9,222 bases of DNA from CAISOG01 sp044375625 (GCA_044375625.1 JBILMH010000051.1:1-9222), one strand, 5' to 3'; positions 1-6,905 are shown, numbered from the stretch's first letter. Notes: generated from the sequence alone by a model not told the origin. Program-made: numbers and translations.

Positions 1-20
1 CAGTAAGTCTTTTTTGCCGT

Positions 21-86
21 AAAAAAGCAAAAAAAGGGTGAGGAAAGCGGTGATAAGTCTGCGACTTACCAACACTTGCCTCACCC
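21..86 (-). terminator. Rho-independent terminator of the ABC exporter-prmC operon
   Basis: On the minus strand the sequence reads GGGTGAGG (79-86), 35 intervening bases, then CCTCACCC (36-43), followed directly by seven T, GC and six T (21-35). The outer 8-bp stem is perfect and continues inward, after one mismatch, with AAG/CTT. The intervening segment holds a second hairpin, TAAGTC-TGC-GACTTA (54-68), flanked by GGT/ACC. The structure begins 10 bases after the prmC stop codon and has the T-run only on this strand, so it should terminate leftward transcription. The base-paired internal arm makes it longer than a typical intrinsic terminator. Seen directly in the sequence; the function is inferred from position and form. 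Confidence 0.8.
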
Positions 87-96
87 ACCACCACCA

Positions 97-981
97 TCAC
101 GTCTCACATCTATCTGAACTTGGACAAAATTGCAAAACCCGCTCGATTCCTGCCAGGTCTTGGATGCTGCCCTGATGCTGCCAGCTGCCCGCCGCCGCCG
201 CCAGCGCGACCACCGATGCCCCCTGCCCCTGGCCAATTTCCAACCACAGTTCGGGGGCTGATACCGCCTGCAAACTGGCCAGCAGCAAACGATACGCATC
301 CAATCCATCCGCACCCCCCCACAGGGCTAGGGCGGGGTCATGGCGGGTAACAACCGCATCAATGCTGGCCGCCTCTGCCAGCGCCAAATAGGGCGGGTTG
401 CTGATAATCGCATCAAAGCCACGACCAGCCCCCTGGCCAGTCATCAGTGCCTGCGCCCAATCCCCTTGCAGCCAGGCTACCCGCGTCGCCAGCCCCAACC
501 GATTTGCATTGCCCCTGGCCGTTTGCAACGCCTCGCCCGCATAATCCACCCCCAGCCCCCAGGCATTGGGATATTCATGCAGCAGGCTTAGCAGCAGGCA
601 ACCGCTGCCCGTTCCTAGGTCGAGTAGGCGCAGGGGCTTATCCCGCTGCGGATGCGCCTGGATAAAGGCCTGCACCAAGATTTCGCTATCGCTGCGGGGT
701 TCCAGCGTGGCGGGCGACAGCGCAAAGGGCAGCCCCCAAAATTCTCGCCAGCCTAAAATTCTGGCCAGCGGCACCCCCGCCACCAGCTGACTGGCCGCCG
801 CCGTCACCCGATCCTGTTCAGCCGCGCTTAAACAGCGATTATCCGCCAGCCGCCAAAACTGACTAGCGTCATCGATGGCCAACAGGTCACTTAACAGCCA
901 GCGCGCCTGTTGGGCTGGTTGCGGCTGCGCAGCCTGGGTCAGTTGCTGCATAAGCTGGTGGTAGGCGGTAATCAGCAGCAT
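97..981 (-). CDS. prmC: Peptide chain release factor N5-glutamine methyltransferase PrmC (HemK)
   Basis: A cytoplasmic SAM-dependent methyltransferase of 294 residues that in this family methylates the glutamine of the GGQ motif in release factors RF1 and RF2, aiding translation termination. The N-terminal helical substrate-recognition domain spans about residues 5-85. The family motif PRSDSE (95-100; usually PRPDSE or PRPETE) leads into the Rossmann fold with the SAM-binding loop DLGTGSG (121-127). The catalytic NPPY motif is at 195-198, followed by the typical HDPALAL.GG.DGLDAYR block (214-231). Length is close to the usual 280-300. The start lies 9 nt after the ABC exporter stop, with no clear Shine-Dalgarno, suggesting translational coupling. 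An internal Met11 is possible, but the longer start fits the family better. In many bacteria prmC follows prfA; here prfA is absent from the neighbourhood. Confidence 0.93.
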   Translation of the reverse strand: MLLITAYHQLMQQLTQAAQPQPAQQARWLLSDLLAIDDASQFWRLADNRCLSAAEQDRVTAAASQLVAGVPLARILGWREFWGLPFALSPATLEPRSDSEILVQAFIQAHPQRDKPLRLLDLGTGSGCLLLSLLHEYPNAWGLGVDYAGEALQTARGNANRLGLATRVAWLQGDWAQALMTGQGAGRGFDAIISNPPYLALAEAASIDAVVTRHDPALALWGGADGLDAYRLLLASLQAVSAPELWLEIGQGQGASVVALAAAAGSWQHQGSIQDLAGIERVLQFCPSSDRCET

Positions 982-990
982 GAAGGACGC

Positions 991-2805
991 TTAGGCTACC
1001 GCCTGCTGCCGCGACAACGCCTCCTCAGGCTGTTGATACAGCCTGGCATAAACGCCGTCGCGCTTCAGCAGCTGGTCATGGCTGCCCTGCTCCGCCAGCT
1101 GCCCATCGGCCAGCACCAGGATGTTGTCGGCCTCAATAATGGTGGACAGGCGGTGGGCAATCATAATGGTGGTTTTGTTGCCGCGCAGCCGTTTCAGGCT
1201 GGCCAGCACGTTGCGTTCCGACTGGGGATCAAGGGCGGAGGTCGCCTCATCCAGCAGCAGGATGGGGGCATCGCGCAGCATTGCCCGCGCCAGGGCGATC
1301 CGTTGCCGCTGCCCGCCCGACAGGCGATTGCCCAACTCACCGACCAGGCTGGCCAACCCATCCGGCAGATCGGCGATAAATTCATCAGCTGAGGCCGCCT
1401 GCGCCGCTGCCTGAATGGTGGCTTCGTCCGCTGGCTGATTATAGGCGATGTTGGCCGACACGCTGTCGTTGAACAGGTAAATTTCTTGCCCGACAAAGGC
1501 GATGGCATCCCGCAAGCTGGCCTGGGTCACGGCGGCAATATCCTGACCATCCACCAACACCTGCCCCGCCACAGGCTCGTGAAAACGCAGAAGCAGGTTG
1601 GCGATGGTGGACTTGCCCGCCCCCGATGGCCCCACCACCGCCACCATCTGCCCCGCCGCAATCGCAAAACTAAGGTTTTGCAGCACGGGTTGGCCAGGAA
1701 CATAGGAGAAGCTGACCTTATCGAACACCACCTGACCACCGCTGACCTGGCTGACCTGCAGGGCTTTTGCCCCAGGCTGATCAACCACCTGCGGCTGTTC
1801 GTCCAGCAGGTCAAACACCCGCGCCGCACTGGCCAAGCCTTCCTGCAAATTGGCGTTCAGATGGGTCAGGCGTTTGACCGGCTCATAGGCCAGCAGCAGC
1901 GCGGTAATAAAGGAAAAAAAGCTGCCCGTGGTGCGCGCACCCTCCATCACCTGACCGCCGCCATAGACGATGACCAGCACGATGGCGACACCGCCCAACG
2001 CCTCCATCAACGGATGCGCCGCCGCCTTAACCCGCACCAAAGCCATTTGGTACGCCTGCGTCTGTGCCACCTGCTGCGCCAACCTATCCGATTCCAACCC
2101 CTCTGCGTTATAGGCTTTGACGTAGCGTATGCCCTGGAACAGCTGCATCAACAGGCTGGACAGGCTGGCCTGCTGCGCCTGCGCGCCCGACGCCTCCCGC
2201 CGTACCCGCCGCCCGATCCATCGAATCGGCAAAATGGCGACAGGCAGGGCGACAAAGGCGATGAATGCCAACTGCCAATCCTGCCACAACATGACCGTCA
2301 GCAGGGCAATCAAGGTCAAACTGTCTTTACCAATCGCGGTCACGGCGTTGGAAACGGCGTAGCGCAACTGGTTAATATCCTGGGTCACATGGCTAATCAG
2401 CACGCCGGTGGGCTTGCGATGGAAATAGGCCAAATCCGCCTGCAACAAATGGCTACCCACCTGTTGTTGCAACCGCGCCACAATCCGCAGTCCCACCCCC
2501 GTCATCAGCACGGTTTCGCCATAGGTTGCCACGCCCTTAGCAACAAAGGTCAGCAGCACTAGGCCGGCGATTTCCATCAAACTGCCTGCGCTTTTGTTGA
2601 CGAAAACCTCATCCAACACCGGTTCCATCAATTTGGCCAAGGCCGCGGTCGCCCCCGCCGCAATCGCCATGCAAACTATGGCCGCCGCCAATGTCCTTTT
2701 TTCTTGGCGCACATAACCGCGCAACAAGCGCCGCCACAGCTTTGGGCGGCTTGATTGGGGGGTATTATTGTCTTGAAGGGGCGTGGTCATGGTCGTGGTC
2801 ATCAA
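991..2805 (-). CDS. ABC exporter, fused membrane and ATPase domains (MsbA-like)
   Basis: A 604-residue half-transporter, which in this family works as an inner-membrane homodimer using ATP to flip or export lipids or hydrophobic compounds. The membrane domain (about 1-330) has six likely helices near 36-58, 77-95, 155-175, 177-195, 268-284 and 293-310. The nucleotide-binding domain follows: A-loop Tyr368, Walker A GPSGAGKST (392-400), Q-loop Gln440, signature LSGGQRQR (495-502), Walker B ILLLDE (515-520), D-loop SALD and switch His551. All catalytic residues are present. The membrane-domain sequence resembles proteins labelled MsbA, the lipid A flippase, but substrate cannot be read from sequence; a multidrug exporter is the alternative. 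The start has three in-frame ATGs (codons 1, 2, 6) and no strong ribosome-binding site. It is transcribed with prmC and diverges from rpoH. Confidence 0.9.
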   Translation of the reverse strand: MMTTTMTTPLQDNNTPQSSRPKLWRRLLRGYVRQEKRTLAAAIVCMAIAAGATAALAKLMEPVLDEVFVNKSAGSLMEIAGLVLLTFVAKGVATYGETVLMTGVGLRIVARLQQQVGSHLLQADLAYFHRKPTGVLISHVTQDINQLRYAVSNAVTAIGKDSLTLIALLTVMLWQDWQLAFIAFVALPVAILPIRWIGRRVRREASGAQAQQASLSSLLMQLFQGIRYVKAYNAEGLESDRLAQQVAQTQAYQMALVRVKAAAHPLMEALGGVAIVLVIVYGGGQVMEGARTTGSFFSFITALLLAYEPVKRLTHLNANLQEGLASAARVFDLLDEQPQVVDQPGAKALQVSQVSGGQVVFDKVSFSYVPGQPVLQNLSFAIAAGQMVAVVGPSGAGKSTIANLLLRFHEPVAGQVLVDGQDIAAVTQASLRDAIAFVGQEIYLFNDSVSANIAYNQPADEATIQAAAQAASADEFIADLPDGLASLVGELGNRLSGGQRQRIALARAMLRDAPILLLDEATSALDPQSERNVLASLKRLRGNKTTIMIAHRLSTIIEADNILVLADGQLAEQGSHDQLLKRDGVYARLYQQPEEALSRQQAVA

Positions 2806-2867
2806 TTACGGCCATCTATTTAGACCAATTGTTCAGCAGATAGCAAATGGTCATCAGATTCTGCAAA

Positions 2868-2924
2868 AAACCATCAACAATTTTTAGCTATGATGGTTGT
2901 CCACGCCCCCCTTGAAACCATCAA
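2868..2924. repeat. Three short repeats in the exporter/rpoH intergenic region
   Basis: AAACCATCAA occurs at 2868-2877 and again at 2915-2924. An inverted copy, TGATGGTT, lies between them at 2891-2898. The middle copy can pair with either outer copy (loops of 14 and 17 bases), so the two hairpins would exclude each other. The second direct copy falls just inside the spacer of the predicted rpoH promoter. This could be an operator for a dimeric regulator or an accident of short AT-rich sequence. The repeats are directly visible; the function is unknown. Confidence 0.45.
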
Positions 2925-2940
2925 AATTCTTCCTATTTCT
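2911..2940 (+). promoter_or_regulatory. Predicted RpoH-dependent (heat-shock) promoter of rpoH
   Basis: CTTG at 2911-2914 is followed, after exactly 17 bases, by CCTATTTCTT at 2932-2941. The published alphaproteobacterial heat-shock promoter consensus is CTTG-N17/18-CYTATNTNNG. All defined positions match except the last G, which lies one base further on. Transcription would begin around 2945-2948, leaving a leader of only about 17-20 nt. A small dyad, AGTAT-G-ATACT (2946-2956), covers the predicted start point. RpoH-driven expression of rpoH is known in Caulobacter, so autoregulation is plausible here; this is an inference from the motif. Confidence 0.65.
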
Positions 2941-2964
2941 TGGAAAGTATGATACTGTGCAACT

Positions 2965-3966
2965 ATGACAATACACCCCATTCTCCCTGTGGCTAAACAG
3001 CCATCTTTGCCCGTGCGCTATCCTGGCGCCCCTGCAGGCGGGCAGGCGGCGGCTATCCATCTGCCAACCTTGCCAGTTGCTCAGGATAGTCTAAGCCGTT
3101 ATGTCACCGATATCCGAACATTCCCGATGTTGACGTTGGAGCAGGAACAGGATCTGGCCAACCGTTGGATAAAATTTGCCGATGTGCAGGCCGCCCATCA
3201 ACTGGTGACCAGCCATTTGCGGCTGGTGGCCAAAATTGCCCTGGGCTATCGTGGCTATGGCCTGCCGACAGGCGATTTAATTGCTGAGGGCAATATCGGA
3301 TTGATGCAGGCGGTGAAACGGTTTGACCCGTCTAAGGGATTCCGCCTGGCCACCTATGCCAGCTGGTGGATTAAGGCATCGATTCAGGAATATGTGTTGC
3401 GCAGCTGGTCGCTGGTTAAAATCGGCACCACCGCGGGGCAGAAAAAGTTGTTCTTTAACCTGCGTAAGCTAAAGGCGCAGCTGTCACATGCGGGCAGCCA
3501 TGATTTAAACCCCGAATCCGTGCAACAAATCGCCAATCAGCTTAAGGTGACACCCACCGAGGTGTTGGAGATGGATAGGCGGATGGCTGGCCACGACCTG
3601 TCCCTGAACACCCCCATCGGCGGCGACGACAGTGGCAACGTCACCGAATGGCAAGACACCCTGGAACAGCCAGTTGCGGGGCATGAGGTTTTTGAGCAGC
3701 AGGATGAGTTTGACACTCGGAAACAGTTGCTGCGGCAGGCGATGGATCAGCTGAACGATCGGGAAAAAGCCATTTATCAACAGCGTCGCCTGCGCGATCC
3801 CGCCCGCACTCTGGAGGAGTTGAGCCAGACGTATAACATCTCCCGCGAACGGGTGCGGCAGATTGAAACGGCCGCCCATAATAAGGTCATGAAGTACCTG
3901 GCGCCGCATTTGGCCGAACCCGCTGCCAACAATCCGCTTCCTACCGCCATAGCCGTAGCCGCTTAA
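2965..3966 (+). CDS. rpoH: RNA polymerase heat-shock sigma factor RpoH (sigma-32)
   Basis: A sigma-70 family factor of 333 residues that directs core RNA polymerase to chaperone and protease promoters. Region 1.2 starts near residue 42 (SLSRYVTDIRTFPMLT). Region 2, which binds core and the -10 element, runs about 75-155, with the conserved ATYASWWIKASIQEYVLRSW stretch at 129-148. The RpoH box QKKLFFNLR (159-167), diagnostic for sigma-32 proteins, follows. The region 4 helix-turn-helix is at about 281-310 (TLEELSQTYNISRERVRQIE). The protein is longer than most family members because of a Pro/Ala/Gly-rich leader of about 35 residues and an Ala/Pro-rich tail of about 20. The ATG used is the only ATG before codon 55; GTG at codons 9 or 17 are alternatives. 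No good Shine-Dalgarno sits at normal spacing (GGAAAG lies 17 nt upstream). It diverges from the exporter operon and appears monocistronic. Confidence 0.95.
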   Translation: MTIHPILPVAKQPSLPVRYPGAPAGGQAAAIHLPTLPVAQDSLSRYVTDIRTFPMLTLEQEQDLANRWIKFADVQAAHQLVTSHLRLVAKIALGYRGYGLPTGDLIAEGNIGLMQAVKRFDPSKGFRLATYASWWIKASIQEYVLRSWSLVKIGTTAGQKKLFFNLRKLKAQLSHAGSHDLNPESVQQIANQLKVTPTEVLEMDRRMAGHDLSLNTPIGGDDSGNVTEWQDTLEQPVAGHEVFEQQDEFDTRKQLLRQAMDQLNDREKAIYQQRRLRDPARTLEELSQTYNISRERVRQIETAAHNKVMKYLAPHLAEPAANNPLPTAIAVAA

Positions 3967-3993
3967 CGGCATTTTATAGCCGCCTGCCCCTGG

Positions 3994-5166
3994 TTACGGA
4001 GATGGTGACCGCCGTTCAATCAATCCATTCAGCAGGACTGGCCCAAGAAAGGTGGTAATCAGCACCACGACCACCAAGGCCGCATGGGTTTGAGCATTTA
4101 ACACCGCGCTGGCCAGCCCCATGCTGGCGAAAATCAATCCCAACTCTCCCCTTGGTACCATTCCTGAACCCACCACCAGCTTATGCCGCAGCGATCCCGC
4201 CGCCCCCGCACCCGCCGCCAGCTTACCCACCACCGCCGCCACGGTTAGCACCCCGACCAGGGTCATCATCGCCCTGTCCTGCCACAGCGCACCCAACTGC
4301 ACCTGCGCGCCGACCAGGATAAAAAAGATGGGCAGGAAAAAGTCCGTCACCGGCTTAATTTGCTTTTCCAACGGATGCCGCTGATCCGATTCGGCCAACA
4401 CCAGGCCGGCGGCAAAGGCACCAATCAACGCGGCCAGGCCGAAAATCTCGGCGGCATAGGCCAGCCCAAAGGCAAAGATTAAAGCAGCCGTCAGCAGTAC
4501 CCCACGGCTGCGGAGAAAACCAACAATACGGCCAAAATGGGGGGCGGCCAGCTTGCCAATAATCAGCGCGCCTATCAGAAAACCCAGGGCTTTGCCGACA
4601 ATCATTCCCACCGATGCCACGGTAATCGCCTGCCCATCGCTAAGGGCGATGACCACCGACAACACCACCACACCCAGAATATCATCCAGAATTGCTGCCC
4701 CCAAAATGGTTTGGCCAGCCTTGGTTTTCAGCTGTTTTAACTCCTGCAACACATTGATGGTGATCCCAATACTGGTCGCGGTCAGCGCCGCCCCGACAAA
4801 CACCGCGGTCATCATCCCCACCCCGCTGGCCAACATGACCGCCATCCCCAGGCCAAACGGCGCCACCATGCCGATAATCCCAACCAACAGCGATTGCCAC
4901 CCAACCTTAAGCAACGCCCGCAAATCCGATTCCAACCCAATTTCAAACAGTAGCAGGGTAACACCAATCTGCGCCATCAGCTGCAACACCTGTTGATCGG
5001 GATGCAACCATTGCAGGCCAGATACACCGACCACTAGGCCAGCGGCCAACTCCCCCAACACCGCGGGTTGCCGCAGCCGCAAGGCGACCTCCCCCCCCAC
5101 TTTAGCGGCCATAAAAACCATGGTAAGGTTGGCCAGCAACTGGCTAAATTCTGCACCGCCACTCAT
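3994..5166 (-). CDS. CPA2-family cation/proton antiporter, NapA/Kef-like
   Basis: A polytopic inner-membrane protein of 390 residues, with about 11-13 hydrophobic segments filling nearly its whole length. It is of the monovalent cation:proton antiporter 2 family, which exchanges Na+ or K+ for protons. Hallmarks are LFEIGLE (73-79), the ATSIGIT unwound-helix segment (130-136), the adjacent acidic pair Asp161-Asp162 in ILDDILG, and GMVPRGELGLI (335-345). The Asp-Asp pair resembles electrogenic Na+/H+ antiporters such as NapA rather than the Gln-Asp of KefB/KefC. No cytosolic TrkA-N/RCK domain follows, so glutathione-gated Kef function is unlikely. Which ion is carried cannot be read from the sequence. 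A good Shine-Dalgarno (AAGGGG, minus strand, 5174-5179) lies 7 nt before the ATG and supports this start. It converges on rpoH (27-nt gap) and diverges from the reductase gene. Confidence 0.88.
   Translation of the reverse strand: MSGGAEFSQLLANLTMVFMAAKVGGEVALRLRQPAVLGELAAGLVVGVSGLQWLHPDQQVLQLMAQIGVTLLLFEIGLESDLRALLKVGWQSLLVGIIGMVAPFGLGMAVMLASGVGMMTAVFVGAALTATSIGITINVLQELKQLKTKAGQTILGAAILDDILGVVVLSVVIALSDGQAITVASVGMIVGKALGFLIGALIIGKLAAPHFGRIVGFLRSRGVLLTAALIFAFGLAYAAEIFGLAALIGAFAAGLVLAESDQRHPLEKQIKPVTDFFLPIFFILVGAQVQLGALWQDRAMMTLVGVLTVAAVVGKLAAGAGAAGSLRHKLVVGSGMVPRGELGLIFASMGLASAVLNAQTHAALVVVVLITTFLGPVLLNGLIERRSPSP
5091..5098 (-). repeat. Run of eight G within the antiporter coding sequence
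   Basis: On the coding (minus) strand, codons 23-26 read GTG GGG GGG GAG, an uninterrupted run of eight G. A one-base slip here would change the frame after residue 25 and abolish the antiporter. Glycines at this position could have been encoded without a run, but the genome is GC-rich, so it may be chance. Confidence 0.7.
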
Positions 5167-5264
5167 AGATTCACCCCTTTACAAAAAACCCTATGCCCCT
5201 GGTATCATCGGCAGTAGAATGCCACAATCTAACTCAAAACCCCTTGTTCGTATAGGATATTGCC

Positions 5265-6325
5265 ATGGAACGCCGCCCTTTAGGCAACAGCGATATAACC
5301 GTCAGCCCCATCTGCCTGGGTTCTATGACCTGGGGCGCACAAAATACTGAGGCTGAGGGGCATCAGCAGTTGGATTTCGCCCTGGATCACGGCATCAATT
5401 TTATCGACACCGCTGAGATGTATGCTATCCCACGGCGCGCCGAAACCCAGGGATCGACCGAACGCATTATCGGCAGCTGGCTTAGCCGTCGTCGCAACCG
5501 CGACAAGGTGGTGTTGGCCACCAAAATTATCGGCAGTGGGCGCAATTTCCCCTATATCCGCGATGGTCAGTCTAAGCCTGATCGCGCCAACATCGCCGCC
5601 GCGGTTGATGCCAGCCTGAAACGGCTGCAAACCGACTATATCGACCTGTACCAAATCCATTGGCCGGATCGCACCGTTCCCAGCTTTGGTGGCTTTGGCT
5701 ATGTTCATAATGGGGTGGAGCAGCCCGTGCCCCTGCAAGAAACCCTGGCCGGGTTGCAGGAGCAGGTTAAGGCGGGCAAGATTCGTGCCATCGGCCTGTC
5801 GAACGAAACCCCCTGGGGCTGATGACCTGCCTAAAGGCGCATGAAATGGCTCCTGACTCAGAACCCTTACCGCGCGTACAGACTGTGCAAAACCTGTACA
5901 ACCTGCTGTGTCGCACCGATGAAATTGGCCTGACCGAAATCTATCATCGGGAGGGGGTGGGGCTGTTGGGCTATTCCCCCCTGGCCTTTGGGGTGCTGTC
6001 GGGCAAGTATCATGATCCTAGCCTGACACCCGCACCAGGCGCGCGGTTGGTGCAGTTTAAGGAGGAGTTTCCCCGCTATCAAACGCCGCCATCACACGCC
6101 GCCGTGCTGAAATATCTGCAACTGGCCAAAGATTGTGGCCTTACCCTGACCCAACTGGCCTTGGGCTTTGCCTATCACCGCCCCTTTATGACCAGCACCA
6201 TCATCGGCGCAACCAGTTTGCCGCAATTGGCGGAGAATATCGCGGCGTGGGAGGTGCGGTTGTCGCCAGAAATTTTGCAAGCGATTGAGGGCATCCACCG
6301 CGACCACCCCAACCCCTGTCCTTAA
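5265..6325 (+). pseudogene. Aldo/keto reductase, Tas-like, split by a one-base frameshift
   Basis: Two adjacent reading frames, 5265-5822 (185 codons) and 5822-6325 (167 codons), together encode one NADP-dependent aldo/keto reductase of about 353 residues, the usual length for the E. coli Tas family. The first part carries the start of the TIM barrel and the full catalytic tetrad: Asp48 and Tyr53 (FIDTAEMY), Lys87 (ATKI) and His132 (QIHW). The second part carries the last barrel strands and the cofactor motif STIIGATSLPQL. One extra G in the TGGGG at 5814-5818 would restore ...NETPWG-LMTCLK..., as in intact relatives. The family motif QNPYxLLNR has become QNLYNLLCR, hinting at relaxed selection. 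A Shine-Dalgarno AGGA (5254-5257) lies 7 nt before the ATG. The gene may be decayed, carry a sequencing error, or be translated as two coupled pieces; family identity is firm, the substrate unknown. Confidence 0.85.
5814..5824 (+). other. Frameshift junction with TGATG stop/start overlap
   Basis: The upstream frame ends TGG GGC TGA (stop 5820-5822) and the downstream frame opens with ATG at 5822-5824, sharing one base with the stop. Four G lie 3-6 nt upstream of this ATG and could serve as a weak ribosome-binding site. A TGATG overlap is a common arrangement for termination-reinitiation, so the C-terminal part could still be made. A second in-frame TAA follows the TGA three codons later, so simple stop readthrough would not rescue the protein. 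Confidence 0.7.
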
Positions 6326-6345
6326 TATGGGGGGGGATAGGACAG
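6316..6345. repeat. Stem-loop spanning the reductase stop codon, with eight G in the loop
   Basis: CTGTCCT (6316-6322) and AGGACAG (6339-6345) form a perfect 7-bp inverted repeat around a 16-base loop that contains the TAA stop and a run of eight G (6329-6336). A second small inverted repeat, CATCAA/TTGATG (6353-6369), follows at the end of the neighbouring leftward gene. Neither is followed by a T-run on either strand, so neither looks like a Rho-independent terminator; they might protect transcript ends. Confidence 0.45.
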
Positions 6346-6354
6346 TAAGCCTCA

Positions 6355-6801
6355 TCAATCCCTTTGATGCAATTTGGCTACTATAGCATTGTGAATTAGA
6401 GCCTGATCTGTATTTTGCGCAACCTGTTCCCATGGGTTTGCAGCGTCACTATCATTAGCAGCATCCGATGCGTGGGAATGTGGAGCTTGATCAAAAGAAA
6501 TTCCTATACAAGCAAGACCTTTAACGATTGCTTGGCGGCTAAAGGTAATGGCCTGGGCGGCCACCTTAACCACGCTGCCAAAAATCGCTCCGACCGAACC
6601 CAATGACCAAGCCTGGCTAGATGCAGAGGCGGCTTCGGCAACAGTCTCAGGCGGCGATGAAGAATTTTCTGCCTGCCATCCCTCCTCTAACGCTGCTCGC
6701 GCCGCCGCAATCTCTTCAGGAAGAAAATCTCTTGGCTTCTCGCCTAAATCATCTGATACATTTGCTGGTGAAACACCCTCCACTGATGCTGTAAGTATCA
6801 T
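6355..6801 (-). CDS. Unrecognised small protein, 148 residues
   Basis: I do not recognise this protein. Support for it being real is a strong Shine-Dalgarno, AGGAAG (minus strand, 6808-6813), six bases before the ATG, and an open frame of 148 codons in a stretch that is visibly AT-richer than the flanking genes. The N-terminal 60 residues are acidic and Ala/Glu/Ser-rich (LPEEIAAARAALEEGW at 27-42 looks helical). Residues 67-103 are Gly/Ala/Val-rich and amphipathic to hydrophobic, with small residues regularly spaced, and might lie on a membrane. Next comes a low-complexity stretch with SDAAN twice (112-116 and 118-122), encoded by different codons. The C-terminus (124-148) looks helical and more polar. 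There is no signal peptide and no catalytic motif I can name. It lies between the broken reductase and thyA, tail-to-tail with the former and divergent from the latter. Lineage-specific or acquired DNA is possible. Confidence 0.55.
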   Translation of the reverse strand: MILTASVEGVSPANVSDDLGEKPRDFLPEEIAAARAALEEGWQAENSSSPPETVAEAASASSQAWSLGSVGAIFGSVVKVAAQAITFSRQAIVKGLACIGISFDQAPHSHASDAANDSDAANPWEQVAQNTDQALIHNAIVAKLHQRD

Positions 6802-6848
6802 CTAACACTTCCTGTTTGTACGAACCGAGGTTATGATTACCAACCCTG

Positions 6849-6863
6849 CCCACCTAAGGCGGG
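6849..6863. promoter_or_regulatory. Imperfect palindrome between the orphan gene and thyA
   Basis: CCCACCT-A-AGGCGGG is a 15-base dyad with one mismatched pair, placed near the middle of the 104-bp region between the two divergent start codons. Its position would suit an operator acting on one or both genes, but no known regulator motif is recognised and neither promoter could be assigned with confidence. Confidence 0.25.
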
Positions 6864-6905
6864 TGCCATCTAACGTTAACCTTAACTTAAGCATGTGAAT
6901 CCCCG

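Noticed and set aside
1486..2562. A long open frame on the + strand opposite the ABC exporter gene.
   Set aside because: It is antisense to a gene with complete ABC motifs, gives a His/Gln/Arg-rich product of no known family, and reflects GC-rich codon bias on the opposite strand.
3958..3982. Small hairpins GCCG/CGGC between the convergent rpoH and antiporter stops, followed by ATTTTATA.
   Set aside because: Stems are only 4-5 bp and the T-run is broken, so a Rho-independent terminator is not supported.
6815..6835. TTGGTA, 17 bases, TACAAA on the minus strand ahead of the orphan gene.
   Set aside because: Both boxes match at four of six positions and the start point would fall on the ribosome-binding site; not convincing as a promoter.
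2857..6901. GANTC (CcrM-type methylation) sites in three upstream regions: 2857-2861, 5168-5172 and 6897-6901.
   Set aside because: The same motif also occurs inside several genes, so there is no clear enrichment; cell-cycle methylation control cannot be claimed.
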